Positions 45,047 to 55,905 of a stretch of 64,000 nt of DNA are shown here, in pieces (the stretch's first letter is position 1; the number at the start of each line of letters is the position of its first letter). The stretch is from Bettongia penicillata ogilbyi. Taxonomy: Eukaryota > Chordata > Mammalia > Diprotodontia > Potoroidae. The notes under the pieces are model-generated. The model searched no databases. It saw only the letters and a list, made by a program, of their open reading frames with translations, and was not told the DNA's origin. A program made the translations under genes and the position numbers. The stretch spans positions 10,909,299-10,973,298 of the forward strand of contig JAJHZJ010000311.1 in assembly GCA_023548195.1 (NCBI GenBank), read 5' to 3'.

Positions 45047-45493
45047 AGAGGTGGAGCCAAGATGGCAGTATAGAAGTGGACACCTGTTATCTCTACCCCG
45101 AAACCCCTCAAAACTCCCTGTAAAAATGACTCTACACAAATTCTAGAGCAGCAGAAGCCACAAAAGGATAGACTGAAGCAAATTTACAGCCCAAGATGAT
45201 CTGGACGATCGACAGGAAGGTCTCTTGCACCAGGCTGGTAGTGCTAAGCTGGGCAAGGACAGAGCTGGAGCAGGCCTTAGAGAACTGAATTACTGGCAGG
45301 TGCTGCACTTTCCAGCTTCTCCACAAATGCCAAAGAAAGCTTTGAAGGTCATTGAGAGGGGTCTTTCATCTTGCTGAGAGTGGAGTGTGATCTGGCTCCA
45401 GCCCCAGGCAGTGAAGCCACTGCTAAAGCACAGGTTGTTTCTGGAGCCCTATACTTAAAAAGAGCTCAAAAGTCAAGTGACTGGCTATGAAAA

Positions 45494-46583
45494 TGAGCAA
45501 GCAGGAAAAAGAAATAGACTGTAGATTCTTACTTTCTTAGTGAAAAAGTATTTTCTTATATCACTGATGATGAGAAGACCAAAACATACAACCAGAAAGA
45601 GATAACAAAGTCAAGGTTCCTGCATCCAAAACTTCCAAGAAATGAATTGATCTCAGGCCATGGAAAAGCTCAAAACTGATTTTTAAAGTCAGGTAAGAGA
45701 AATAGAGTGAAAATTGGGAAGAGAAATGGGAGTAATGCAAGAAAATAATGAAAAAGGAGTCAACAGTTTGCTAAAGGAAACCCCTCAAAATGCTGAAGAA
45801 AATAATACCTTTAAAATTGGATTAACCCAAATGTCAAAATAGGTCCAAAAAAGCCAATGAGGAGAAAAAGGCATAAAAAAGCAGAATGGCCAAATGGAAA
45901 AAGGGGTCAAAATTTCACTGATGAAAAACAATCTCAATAAATTAGAATGGAGCAAATGGAAACTAATGACTTTATGAGAAATCAAGAACTTATAAAAGAA
46001 AACCAAAAGAATGAAAAAAAAATAGAAGACAATGTGAAGTGTCTCATTGGAAAAAAACAATGGACCTGGAAAATAGATACAGGAGTAAAATTTATTAGGC
46101 TACCTGAAAACCATGATCCAAAAAAAAGAGCTTCAAGAAATTATCAAGGAAAACTGCTCAGAATTCTGGAACCAAAGGGTAAACTTGAAATGGAAAGAAT
46201 AAACCTATCACCTCCTGAAAGAGATGCCCAAAGGAAAACTCTTAGGAATATTGTAGCAAAATTCCAGCGTTACCAGGACAAGGAGAAAATATTACAAGCA
46301 ACTAGAAAGAAACAATTTAAGTATCACAGAAACACAATCAGGATAACACAAGATTTAGCAGCTTCTACAGTAAGGGATCAAAGGGCTTGGAATATGCTAT
46401 TCCCTAAGTCAAAGGAGGTAGGATTAAAACCAAGAAGCACCTACCCAACAAAAATGAGTATCATAATTCAGTGGAAAAAATGGAACTTCAGTGAAATAGA
46501 GGACTTCTAAGTATTCTTGTTGAAAAACACCAGAACTGAATAGAAAATTTGACTTTCAAACATAAGAATCAAGAGAAGCATGA
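45494..46583 (+). pseudogene. L1-type ORF1 remnant in copy A
   Basis: This is the ORF1 of the preceding element: an RNA-binding trimeric protein in L1 biology, with an N-terminal coiled coil, RRM-like part and C-terminal domain. Here the N-terminal third is broken by stops and frameshifts. Codons 1-187 of the open segment 45947-46510 keep the central and C-terminal parts. A functional protein is unlikely. Confidence 0.75.
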
Positions 46584-46706
46584 AAAGATAAACAGGAAAG
46601 AGAATCCGTAAGGGACTTAGTAAAGTTGAACTCTTTACATTCCTACATGGAAAGATGATATTTGTAACTCATGATACCTTTCTCAGTATTAGGAAAGTTG
46701 GAGGGA

Positions 46707-46718
46707 ATATATACATAA

Positions 46719-46749
<31 letters not shown>

Positions 46750-46830
46750 CACACACACACACACACACGTGTGTGTGTACATGTGTGTGTATGCATGGAC
46801 AGAGAGAGAGAGAGAAAGAGAGAGAGGACA
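46707..46830. repeat. Compound (TA)n(CA)n(GT)n(GA)n microsatellite
   Basis: Consecutive TA, CA, GT and GA tracts inside the 3'UTR of HAL1 copy A. Confidence 0.93.
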
Positions 46831-46920
46831 AGAACATAGGAGAAACTGAATATGGAGGGATGATATGACAGGTAAAAAATCTCAAGACAAATAAGGAAGA
46901 ATAAATAGAAATTAAGTGAC

Positions 46921-47167
46921 ACTAGGGTTATTCTTTCTCAAAATGATCTGGTACTGACTAAAAATTAGAAAATTGGTAAATCACACTAATTATGTAAGCA
47001 AGGTCTACCAAGACAAAACCAGTGACCAAAAACACCTACTACTGGAGTAAGGATTTCCTATTCAACTAGAACTGATGAAAACACTAGAAAGCAGTTTGCC
47101 AGAAATTAGGTTTAGGTCCACATCTTAAATCCTATACTTCAATAATTTCAAAATATATATACATATA

Positions 47168-47208
<41 letters not shown>

Positions 47209-47866
47209 TATGTTTGTGGGGGGGGGGGCAGTATGTGTGTATGTACCATAAATGTAAGTGATCACATCATTTAAAACCTAGAACATAATGGAAGGAAGTA
47301 CCTTTCACAACTAGAATAAGTGAGAAAGGTGATAAGATATTCTATTTCAATCAGATAAAACTATGAAGCTTTTGAGCAAACAAATGGACACAATTAGAGT
47401 CAGAAAGGAAAATGAAATTGGAAGAAAATCTTTGCAGCAAATGGATCTGCTAAAAATTTGATGCCTAAGATATACAATCTTGATAGAACTGTATACGACC
47501 AAGAACAATTACCCTATATATATATAGTCAAAGAATATAAACTGACAGTTTTCAGAAGACAATCAAGCTATGAACAATCATGTGAAATGATACACTAAAG
47601 GTCTAATATTTAGAGTTATGTAAATGAAAAAAATATCTGAGGTTTCATATTACACTCATTAGATTGGCAAAGATGACAAAAGGATGGCAATGACTTCTGA
47701 AGAGGCTGTTGTAATAAAGATACACTAATACATAACAACTAAAGCTGAGAATTATGATACTACATCAGAAAAGTTGCAATGCTACTATGGAATATGTATC
47801 CCAATGATATTAAAGAACAAACAAATAAAAACTGAGTAGGAAGCTTAATGATACAGAAAATTACAG
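46921..47866 (+). mobile_element. L1 ORF2 C-terminal remnant (sense)
   Basis: 'aaaatgatctggtactgact', 'agaaagcagtttgccagaaa', 'atctttgcagcaaatggatc', 'gttttcagaagacaatcaag' and 'ttagattggcaaagatgaca' are the late ORF2 series of L1 (the segment after the RT domain). It is interrupted by TA tracts at 47149-47217 and an 11-G run at 47218-47228. No open frame remains. It ends at about 47866, where copy B begins. Confidence 0.7.
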
Positions 47867-47869
47867 GGG

Positions 47870-49456
47870 GTGGAGCCAAGATGGCAAAGTAGAAAGACAC
47901 ACATACTATAGCTCTTCCCTCACAGCCTATAAGATATCTGTAAAAAATGACTCAACAAATTCCAGAGCACCAGAAGCCACAAAATACCAGAGTGAAAGAG
48001 ATTTTCAGCCAAAGGTAATCTGGAAGGCCAATAGGAAAGGTCTATCCCACAGGACAATGAGTGAAGTGGAGGCCAGCCCTGGTCATGTGGCACCAGGAGG
48101 AACAGGACTAGAACAGGCCTCCAGGGCACAATCCCCAGCAGGGAGGGCCTCAGATCCTTCAACCTACAAGTGCCAAAGAAAGCTTCAAAGGTCAGTGAGA
48201 GGGATTTCCCAGTTGGATGAGAGGGGAGTGTGGTCCCCCACAGCATGGGGATCAGCCAGTGACGGCAGGGGCAGTAGAGCTGTGTGGTGGTGGCAGAATC
48301 AGGCAGCAACCTCCACTGTGGAGCAGCTCAACTTAAAGCTCCTGGGGAAATTTGGCAACTAATCTGAATCTCAGCCTTGAGCATGGTCCTGGGGTGAGGA
48401 GGAGCACTAGGATGTTCCTTTTGACAAAGGATTCAAAAGTCAAGTAACTGACTAGGAAAATGCCCCAAAGGGGGAAAAAAAAATAAGATCATAGAAGGTT
48501 ACTTTCTTGGTGAACAGGTATTTCCTTCTATCCTTTCAGATGAGGAAGAACAATGCATACTATCAGAGGAAGTCAAGGCTTCTGCATCCAGTACCTCCAA
48601 AATGAATATGCAGTGGTCCCAGGTCATGGAAGACCTTGCAAAGTGAGTCAACAGCTTGCTAAAGGAGACCTCCCCCCAAAAAAAACGCTGAAGAAATTAG
48701 CCCATTTAAAAATAGGCTAACTCAATTGGAAAAAAGAGGTCCAAAAAGCCAATGAGGAGAAGAAGGCTTTCAAAAGTAGAATCAGTCAAATGGAAAAGGA
48801 GGTTCAAAAGCTCACTGAAGAAAATAGTTCTTTCAAAATGAGAGTGTAGCTGAGGGATGCTAATGACCATATAATAAACCAAAAAATTACAAAACAAAAC
48901 CAAAAGAATGAAAAAATAGAAGATAATGTGAAACATCTCACTGGAAAAACAACTGACCTGGAAAATAGATCCAGGAGAGACAATTTAAAAAATATGGGAT
49001 TACCTGAAAGTCATGATCAAAAAAAGAGCCTAGACATCATCTTTCATGAAATTATCAAGGAAAACTGCTCTAATATTCTAGAACCAGAGGGCAAAATAAA
49101 TATTGAAAGAATCCACCAATCACCTCCTGAAAGAGACCCAAAAAGAGAAGCTCCTAGGAATATTGTGGCCAAATTTCTGAGTTCCCAGGTCAAGAAGAAA
49201 ATACTGCAAAAAGCTAGAAAGAAACAATTCAAGTACTGTGGAAATACAATAAGGGTAAAAAGATTTGGTAGCTTCAACATTAAGAGATGAAAGGGCTTGC
49301 TTGGTTCCAGAATTCAAAGGAACTAGGATTAGAACAAAGAATAACATACCCAGCAAAATTGAGTACAATACTTCAAAGGAAAAAATGGTCATTCAATGAT
49401 CTAGAGGACATTCAAGGATTCTTGATGAAAAGACCAGAACTGAATGGAAAATCTGA
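47870..49456 (+). mobile_element. HAL1-like copy B, 3' truncated at the junction with copy C
   Basis: The 5' end is 'gggggtggagccaagatggc'. 5'UTR to about 48459, then ORF1. Open segment 48928-49290 (120 codons) reads LTGKTTDLENRSRRDN, PESHDQKKSLD, SPPERDPKRE, RNIVAKFLSSQVKKK and ARKKQFKYCGNTIR; after a frameshift it goes on at 49287 with SKELGLEQRITYPAKLS to KRPELNGKSDF. It stops at 49456 within the last codons of ORF1, where the poly-A end of copy C starts on the opposite strand. No 3'UTR of copy B is found after copy C. Confidence 0.8.
48460..49456 (+). pseudogene. L1-type ORF1 remnant in copy B
   Basis: ORF1 with at least one frameshift near 49270-49290 and no stop of its own, as the element is cut at 49456. 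The N-terminal coiled-coil part (48650-48920) is also broken. A 78-codon antisense frame and others over the same bases are shadows. Confidence 0.75.
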
Positions 49457-50306
49457 CTTTTTTTTTTTATAAATTTCTTTATTTAACTTTTTACATTACT
49501 TTTAACAAAATTATGGGTTCCAAATTTTCTCCCCATTTGTCCCCTTCAACCGCCCCAATACACCAACCATTCTAATTTCCCCTATCTCCAATCTGCCCTC
49601 TCTTCTATCATACCTCCCTTCCTTGTCCCTATCTTCTCTTTTTTCCTGTGGGGCCAGATAACATTCTATTCCCCATTACCTCTATTTCTTATTTCCTAGT
49701 AGCAAGAACAATACTCAACAGTTGTTCCTAATACTTTGAGTTCCAACTTCTCCCCATCCCTCCCTCCCCACCCATTCCCTTTGGGAAGGCAGGCAATTCA
49801 ATATAGGTCATATCTGTGTAGTTTTGCAAATGACCAATAATAGTCGTGTTGTGTAATACTAACTATATTTACCTCCATGCTATTCTGCCTTCCATTGCTT
49901 CTATTCTCTCTTTTGATCCTGTCCTTTCCCAAGAGTATTGACTTGAAATTGCTCCCTCCTTCCATTGCCCTCCCTTCCATCATCCCCCCAACCCTACTTA
50001 TCCCCTTCTCCCCCACTTTCCTGTATTGTAAGATAGGTTTTCATACCAAAATGAGTGTGCATTTTATTCCTTTCTTGAGTTGAATGTGATGAGAGTAAAC
50101 TTCATGTTTTTCTCTCAGCTCTCCCATTTTTCACTCCACTAAAGAGTTTCCTGCCTGCCTCTTCTATGAGAGATAATTTGTCCCATTGCTTTTCACCCTT
50201 TCACCTCCCACTACATTTATCTCTCACCATTTACCTTAATTTTTTAAAGATATGATCCCATCCTATTCAATTCACTCTGTGCTCTCTGTCTCTGTGTGTG
50301 CGTGCA

Positions 50307-50308
<2 letters not shown>

Positions 50309-50347
<39 letters not shown>
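50309..50347. repeat. (GT)n microsatellite in HAL1 3'UTR
   Basis: About 19 GT units, partly preceded by 'gtgtgcgtgcatgta'. Same relative place as the compound microsatellite of copy A. Confidence 0.95.
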
Positions 50348-50350
<3 letters not shown>

Positions 50351-50482
50351 CCCACCAACTACCCAGATAATGAAAAGTTTCAAGAGTTACAAATATCATC
50401 TTTTCATGTAGGAATGTAAACAGTTCACTTTTGGTAAGTCCCTTATGACTTCTCTTTGCTGTTTACTTTTTCATGCTTCTTC

Positions 50483-51536
50483 TCATTCTTGTGTTTGAAA
50501 GTCAAATTTTCTTTTCAGCTCTGGTCTTTTCATCAAGAATGTTTGAAAGTCCTCTATTTCATTGAAAGACCAGTTTTTCCCCTGAAGTATTATACTCAGT
50601 TTTGCTGGGTAGGAGATTCTTGGTTTCAGTCCTAGTTCCTTTGACTTCTGGAATATCCTATTCCATGCCCTTCGATCCCTTAATGTAGAAGCTGCTAGAT
50701 CTTGAGTTATCCTGATTTTATTTCCACAATACTGGAATTGTTTCTTTCTAGCTGCTTGCAATATTTTCTCCTTGACCTGGGAATTCTGGAATTTGGCTGC
50801 AATGTTCCTAGGAGTTTCTCTTTTTGGATCTTTCAGGCGGTGATTGATGGATTCCTTCAATACTTATTTTGCCTTCTGGTTCTAGAATATCGGGGCAATT
50901 TTCCTTGATAATTTCATGAAAGATGATGTCTAGGCTCTTTTTTTGATCATGGCTTTCAGGTCGTCCCATAATTTTAAAATCGTCTCTCCTGGATCTATTT
51001 TCCAGGTCAGTTGTTTTTCCAATGAAATATTTCACATTTTCTTCCATTTTTTTCATTCTTTTGATTTTGTTTTGTGATTTCTTGGTTTCTCATAAAGTCA
51101 TTAGTTTCTATCTTTTCCATTCTAATCTTTAAGAAATTATTTTCTTCAGTTAGCTTTTGGATCTCCTTTTCCATCTGGCCAATTTTGTTTTTTAAGGCAT
51201 TTATTCCTCATTGGCTTTTTTGGATGTCTTTTGCCATTTGGGTTAGTCTAATTTTTATGGTGTTATCTTCTTCAGTATTCGTGGCATCCCCTTTAGAAAG
51301 AAGTTGATTTGTTTTTCATGATCTTCTTGCATCACTCTCATTTTTCTTCCCAATTTTTGTTCTACTTGTCTTCCTTGATTTTCAGAATCCTTTTTGAGCT
51401 CTTCTACAGCCAGAGACCAATTCATATTTTTCTTTTTGGCTTTGAATGTAGGAGCTTTGACTTTGTCATCTTCTTTTTGTATATATTGTCGCTAAAGCAA
51501 GATTCCATAATCTTACTCTTTTTTTTTTTTGCTCAT
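50483..51536 (-). pseudogene. L1-type ORF1 of HAL1 copy C
   Basis: About 350 codons from ATG at 51536 to the stop at 50483-50485, near the normal size of L1 ORF1. Two long open pieces remain: 51056-50808 (YFIGKTTDLENRSRRDDFK, PESHDQKKSLDIIFHEI) and 50860-50483 (RNIAAKFQNSQVKEK, ARKKQFQYCGNKI, ASTLRDRRAW, ELGLKPRISYPAKLS, ending FDFQTQE). They are joined by a frameshift near 50830. The upstream coiled-coil part, about 51060-51536, has further breaks. It is the best kept ORF1 of the four copies but probably not functional. Confidence 0.8.
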
Positions 51537-52173
51537 TTCTCCAGCCATTTACTTGACTTTTGAGCTCTTTGTCAAGTTAGTTCTCTGCTTCCAATGGGGC
51601 TGGGGTTGGGTGTACTGTCATCCACTTGATTTCCCTCAAGATCTATGGAACTAGAGCTGCAGAAACAGCTGCTGCTTTTGCTCCTGCTGGGGCTTCTGGC
51701 TGCCACAGGCTCTGCCACCCCCTCAGCCATCCTTGGGCTGGAGCCAGACCTCTCTACTCTCTCACAGGTAGGACAGGACTTTTTCACTGACCTTCCAATT
51801 TGTCCTCGGTGTTTTGGAGTTGAGAAGTGTGAAAGCTCCCACAGGTGCCAGATATTCAGTGTCCCTTGATTCCTACTTAGGTCCTATCTTTGCTGGCATG
51901 GCCCATACTGCACTGCATTCAGCCCCAAGAACAGCAGAATAGTTGCTTCCCATCGACTTTCCAGGCTGTCTTGGGCTGGAGATTTGCCTCACTCTGCCAT
52001 TCTGTGGGTCTACAGCTCCAGGATTTGTTTAAAGTCATTTTTTTACAAGTAATTGACTGAGCTTGGGGGGAAAGCTCTAGCAAATGTCTACTTCTACTCT
52101 GCTGTCTTGGCTTCATCCCCTCTCACATTATTGTTTTAACCCTCCTAGATGATTAATAAATTAGTCTTAAATT

Positions 52174-52388
52174 TAGTCTTAAATGGATAGAGTGCCAGGC
52201 CTGGAGTCAGGAAAACTCATCTTCCTGAGTTCAAATCTGGCCTCAGACACATTAAACCTATTTGCCTCAGTTTCCTCATCTGTAAACTTAACCAGAGGAG
52301 AAAATGGTGAATCACTTCAATATCTTTGTCTACAAGATATAGGGTCAGGAAGAATCAGACATGACTAAAAACAAGTGAACAACAACAA
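52174..52388 (+). mobile_element. MAR1-type SINE
   Basis: 'gatagagtgccaggcctgga', 'gttcaaatctggcctcagac', 'tttgcctcagtttcctcatc' and 'gaatcagacatgactaaaaa', then CAA-rich tail. The tRNA-like first bases are missing. Flanked by 'cttaaatt' (52166-52173 and 52389-52396). An internal deletion removed part of 'ttactagctgtgtgacc'. Confidence 0.85.
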
Positions 52389-52730
52389 CTTAAATTGTAC
52401 TGGTTTCTTTAGGGACCTAAGATGAATCCATCTATTCTAAAAGTCTTGAAATTCATTTAAATAACTGCATTCTCTCTTATTAATTCTTTGCTTAGTTTAT
52501 GGTTTTAGGCTTATTTATGCCTTGTAATTTTTTGTTCCTTTTTTTCTAATTTATCCTGATGTGAATAGAAAGAAGGTGTGTTTTTTCATGGGGACTAGAG
52601 GAAATATTTCTATTTTTTCTCTTAAAGCCTGACACACAATAAATGCTTAGCAAATGTTACTGATTGAGTAATGAATACATGGAGCAGATGGCAGGATAAA
52701 CTCCTAACAAATACGATTAACTGCAATGCA
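52389..52730. other. Unassigned stretch with MIR/L2-type 3' end
   Basis: 'aagcctgacacacaataaat' at 52625 is a MIR/L2-type 3' end. I see nothing else. Confidence 0.4.
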
Positions 52731-52814
52731 GTACCATACCATACTATACCACACTGCAACACAGCACAGCACACCACACCATGCCATGCCATACCATACC
52801 ATACTATACCATTC
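52731..52814. repeat. (CCATA)n-like pentanucleotide repeat
   Basis: Degenerate 5-base repeat with CCATA, CTATA, CCACA and CAGCA units. In the opposite strand it creates an open frame of 110 codons with repeated WYG-like residues, which is not a gene. Confidence 0.9.
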
Positions 52815-52819
52815 CCATG

Positions 52820-52935
52820 TTTTAAGTGACTAATATGTGCCAAGCACCGAGGATAAGAAAGACAGTCCCTACCTTCAAAGAGTTTATGATTCCACAAAGG
52901 CAGACAAAACCCAAAAGGAAGCTGAAAGGGATGGG
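52820..52935 (+). mobile_element. Scrap of long unnamed repeat
   Basis: 'ctaatatgtgccaagcaccg', 'cagtccctaccttcaaagag' and 'ttatgattccacaaaggcag' match the head of the repeat at 41357. Confidence 0.5.
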
Positions 52936-53658
52936 GATACTCAACATAGGCCATGATGGTGGTAGAGTTGAAACCAAAACTTTCAGCTGATGGGAAAGAG
53001 TTAGCTGAGCTTCTGGGCTCTCTTTAAAGGGAGACTTTGGGAAAAGAAGTTATTTACTCTCCTGTCAATCCTCTGATCAGAGGGACAGAGCCAACTAAAC
53101 GATACTTAGGAGGCATGAATACCAAAGCTAAAACAGTCTCTATGATGGAATTTCCTGGTGATGAACTTATCTATTTATCTTTTTCGTTCTTTTCAAATTT
53201 CAAATTTTACTTCAGAAGAGCTAAACATTTTTAGAAGAAATTGTGAAACCTTATTGATAGGATCCACTCAAATTTCTGTTTTAGAGACTCAACTACAATT
53301 GGGCCCTTACTACTACAGAAATCCTTTTACTCATTCATTATTGATTTTCTATCATATTCCCATCAAAGATTAATCTAACCCTTTAAGCCCATAATTTTAC
53401 TTCACCTTCACTACCCTCATCTTTGGCAGATGACCTCAATACTTTAAGAAGTTTGAGGTTATCTAATCTGAACTTCATCAGCTCCCTCTGTCAAGTCCAC
53501 TAAAACTCTCAACATCTTGAACCATTCTTTTCTTTTCTTCTAGTCTCAGAGGAAGAGATGACCTCCCACCTTTCTGAGGTTAATTCTTTCACTTTAATCC
53601 ACTTGTGTATTATCTGCTCCATTGATATTATTCCTTCAATTTCTTTGTCTGTTTCCTT
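52936..53658. other. Unassigned stretch
   Basis: Nothing recognised. Confidence 0.4.
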
Positions 53659-53699
53659 GTCTCTCTCTCTCTCTCTGTCTCTCTCTGTCTCTCTCTGTC

Positions 53700-53752
<53 letters not shown>
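53659..53752. repeat. (CT)n(AT)n compound microsatellite
   Basis: About 36 CT units with CTGT interruptions, then about 11 AT units. A short (AC) tract follows at 53864-53881. Confidence 0.96.
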
Positions 53753-53753
<1 letters not shown>

Positions 53754-54019
53754 CATAAACAAGCATGAATATATGTTACACATGTATTTACAAACATCTT
53801 TATCTCTGTGTCTTTCTCCTAAATGTTCAATCTAAATCTTTTTTTCTATGAATTCTTTCAATTAGCACACACACACACACTAACACATACACATACATAC
53901 ATGTTCACAAATATGAGGAGTTCTTAACATTCTTGTGTCATAGACTATAATGGTAATATAAATGGGAAAATCTTTCCCATTCATTAATAGGACCATGTTA
54001 CCTGCTTAGATCACAGAGA

Positions 54020-54425
54020 AGCCTAAGTCACATGCGGTGGGAAGAGCTTGCTGAATGGGTAGAGCAGAGCTGGGAGGAAGTTGGTCAGGCCAGTCAGGGC
54101 TGGGAAGGACATAGGCAGGCAGGCACAACTTAGACTCATGAGTGTTTGTTTGTTTGTGGGAAGGTCCTGTGAGGGGGGGAGAGATTTGGGAATGGGTTTG
54201 CCCCCTGTAGTGATAACCTGTATTGACTTCTTGATTGCTATGATGGGTTTTGCTTTCTGGTTCAAGGATTTGACTTTTTGGTGTCTAAATAAAGGTTTCT
54301 CTTCTGGCTTCTGTATGGATAGTCTGTTATCCTTTGTGATTGAGAATAATGCTGGCATATTCATAGCCACCACCAGTGCTGTGAATATTGCCTTGGCAAT
54401 ACATGGACCCCTTTGGTAATCTGGC
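54020..54425 (+). mobile_element. Possible LTR fragment
   Basis: 'ttctggttcaaggatttgac', 'ttttggtgtctaaataaagg', 'tctgttatcctttgtgattg' and 'gagaataatgctggcatatt' resemble the R/U5 part of retrovirus-like LTRs; an AATAAA signal lies at 54288-54293. The other strand has a 151-codon open frame (54023-54478) with no recognisable domain. No partner LTR or internal genes are seen. Confidence 0.35.
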
Positions 54426-54689
54426 AAAGTCAATGGACACCATTCAGAATGTTTTTCAAAGCATACAGTAAAAATCATTAGGATTGTAGGATTTCAAAGA
54501 ACCCAATTATTTTGAAACACAGTTATAAAATAATGTAGTATGTCCACAGTCCCCCTTAAAATCATTCACAGATACTTTTGGAGGGGAGGAGAATCAGTGG
54601 AATCCAGGTTAAGAATGTCTATCATAAAATTGAAATTACAATAGAAAGAGCAGCAACAAAAACAAATAACCACAACATTAAAAACCTTT

Positions 54690-55905
54690 CCCTTGTCTCA
54701 AATACTATGTCAAGCTAGCATTCTATTACTCTCCTCATGCATGAACTTTTAGTAAGAGTTATTTATAATATCTCTATTTCCTCACCACTCACTGACTTCT
54801 CAAAATCCTATGAACTCTCATCCCTTCCCACTCCTTTATTTAAATTGTTCTATCTAAAGACACTAATGGCCTCATCTTGCCAGATCTAATGCTCTTAATT
54901 TTTTTCCTCTGAATTTTCATTCCTTTTGATTTCTCTGAAATGCTGGACTGGGCCAACACCTTTGTTTTGATACCCTTTCTCCCCTTCCCCTTAATTTCTG
55001 TGGGGTTCTATTGCCCTTCTGTTTCTTTGACTACACCCTTGCTGCTTCCTATTCTCTTCCATAATTTCAAGCTCTCCTCATCTCAACACTCTTCCATTCT
55101 TGTGACTTCAATTACTGCCCCATTCAGACATTTTCATCTCCATCTTTTATTTGTCTCATAGCCTCAGTTCAGTACTTACACCTAGTACTTTAAACACAAT
55201 ACTTCCAAAACTGAGTCATCATTGTCTCTCCAAAACCTAACCTGTCCTCTAACTTCTCTCTCTCTCTGTTAAGGTACCACAATCCTCTCAGTTGTCCAAG
55301 TATGAAAGCAGACAGTTATCTTTGGCTGTTTCCTATGATTGTCTCTCTCTAAGCACCTGATCAATTGTCAAGTGCTTTTCATCCTAATTAGGTCAGAATA
55401 GCATTCACACCAGCGCCCTCCTTTCTGTTCCCAACACAATTATTTTAGTTCAGGCCCTTATTATTTCTTTCCCTAACTTTTTTTTCAACAACCACCACCA
55501 TCACCACTTTCTAATTAATCCTGGTTCCTCTGCCTCTCTCACTAATCTTTTTCCAATTCATTCTCAAAACTATATCCTCAATTCTAAATCCTTTTCCTAA
55601 TTATAGCCTTTCATAAATACCTTTACTCTCTAGCCAAAGTAGCCATGTTTTTATTACTCACACAATCACAGGTGACATTCCATGACCCATCTCTTTGCTT
55701 TGATACAGACTTTCCTGTCAGACTGGAATGCATTCCTACTTCATCAACATCTTTTAGAATTCTTAACTTTCTTTATAATAGCATCTAGCACGATGGCTAC
55801 CTCCTACATAAGGTCTTTTCTCATCTACCCAGCAGTCTGTGCCAGTTTTCCCTGAAGTACTTATCATATTTTCTTTGAAACTATTTTGTATGTAGTAATT
55901 CCTCT
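54690..55905 (+). mobile_element. L2 LINE, degraded ORF2
   Basis: Pyrimidine-rich sense text in L2 order: 'ctatctaaagacactaatgg', 'acacccttgctgcttcctat', 'aagcacctgatcaattgtca', 'ttcaggcccttattatttct', 'attctcaaaactatatcctc' and 'ctgaagtacttatcatattt'. No open frame is kept. Confidence 0.6.

Larger units (their letters stand above)
45047..46920 (+). mobile_element. HAL1/L1-like copy A: 5'UTR, broken ORF1, start of 3'UTR
   Basis: The 5' end is 'gaggtggagccaagatggca', the usual start of these elements. ORF1 starts near 45494 with a stop soon after. The longest open part is 45947-46510 (187 codons), which reads the coiled-coil and RNA-binding part of L1 ORF1p (EDNVKCLIGK, SPPERDAQRK, RNIVAKFQ, ATRKKQFKY, AASTVRDQRAW). 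The frame stops early at EDF because of an indel; out of frame it continues to about 46583. Then comes the 3'UTR 'tttacattcctacatggaaa' without ORF2, matching copy C. A (TA)(CA)(GT)(GA) microsatellite at 46707-46830 sits at the place where copy C has (GT)n. Confidence 0.75.
49457..52121 (-). mobile_element. Nearly full-length HAL1 (half-L1) copy C
   Basis: Read on the - strand: the 5' end near 52121 ('gggatgaagccaagacagca'), 5'UTR to 51537, ORF1 51536-50483, 3'UTR of about 1 kb, then a poly-A tail (T run at 49458-49468). There is no ORF2, which is the half-L1 layout: ORF1 followed directly by 3'UTR. Length about 2.67 kb. A (GT)n tract lies in the 3'UTR at 50309-50347. The 3' end also occurs as the twin-primed copy at 13996. 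No clear target duplication is visible: left flank 'gaaaatctgac' and right flank 'cctctcacatt' do not agree. Confidence 0.8.

Noticed and set aside
45785..46060. 91-codon antisense hydrophobic frame
   Set aside because: Again the reverse of the L1 ORF1 coiled-coil region.
45947..46510. 187-codon open frame as a gene
   Set aside because: It reads the central and C-terminal part of L1 ORF1p, sits inside a HAL1-like element and lacks the N-terminal part in frame.
51645..51869. 74-codon frame resembling a signal peptide with Leu run
   Set aside because: Lies in the antisense of the HAL1 5'UTR; the Leu run comes from CAG/CTG-rich text of that element.
49457..52121. Copy B plus copy C as one twin-primed element
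   Set aside because: The poly-A tail of copy C lies between the two and both copies carry the same 5'UTR and ORF1, which twin priming of one transcript does not give.
52731..52814. CRISPR-like short repeats
   Set aside because: The units are 5 bases long without spacers in a mammalian genome; this is a microsatellite.
52622..52954. 110-codon antisense frame
   Set aside because: Most of it arises from the degenerate pentanucleotide repeat.
53509..53766. Arg/Glu-rich 85-codon antisense frame
   Set aside because: Translation of a (CT)n(AT)n microsatellite.
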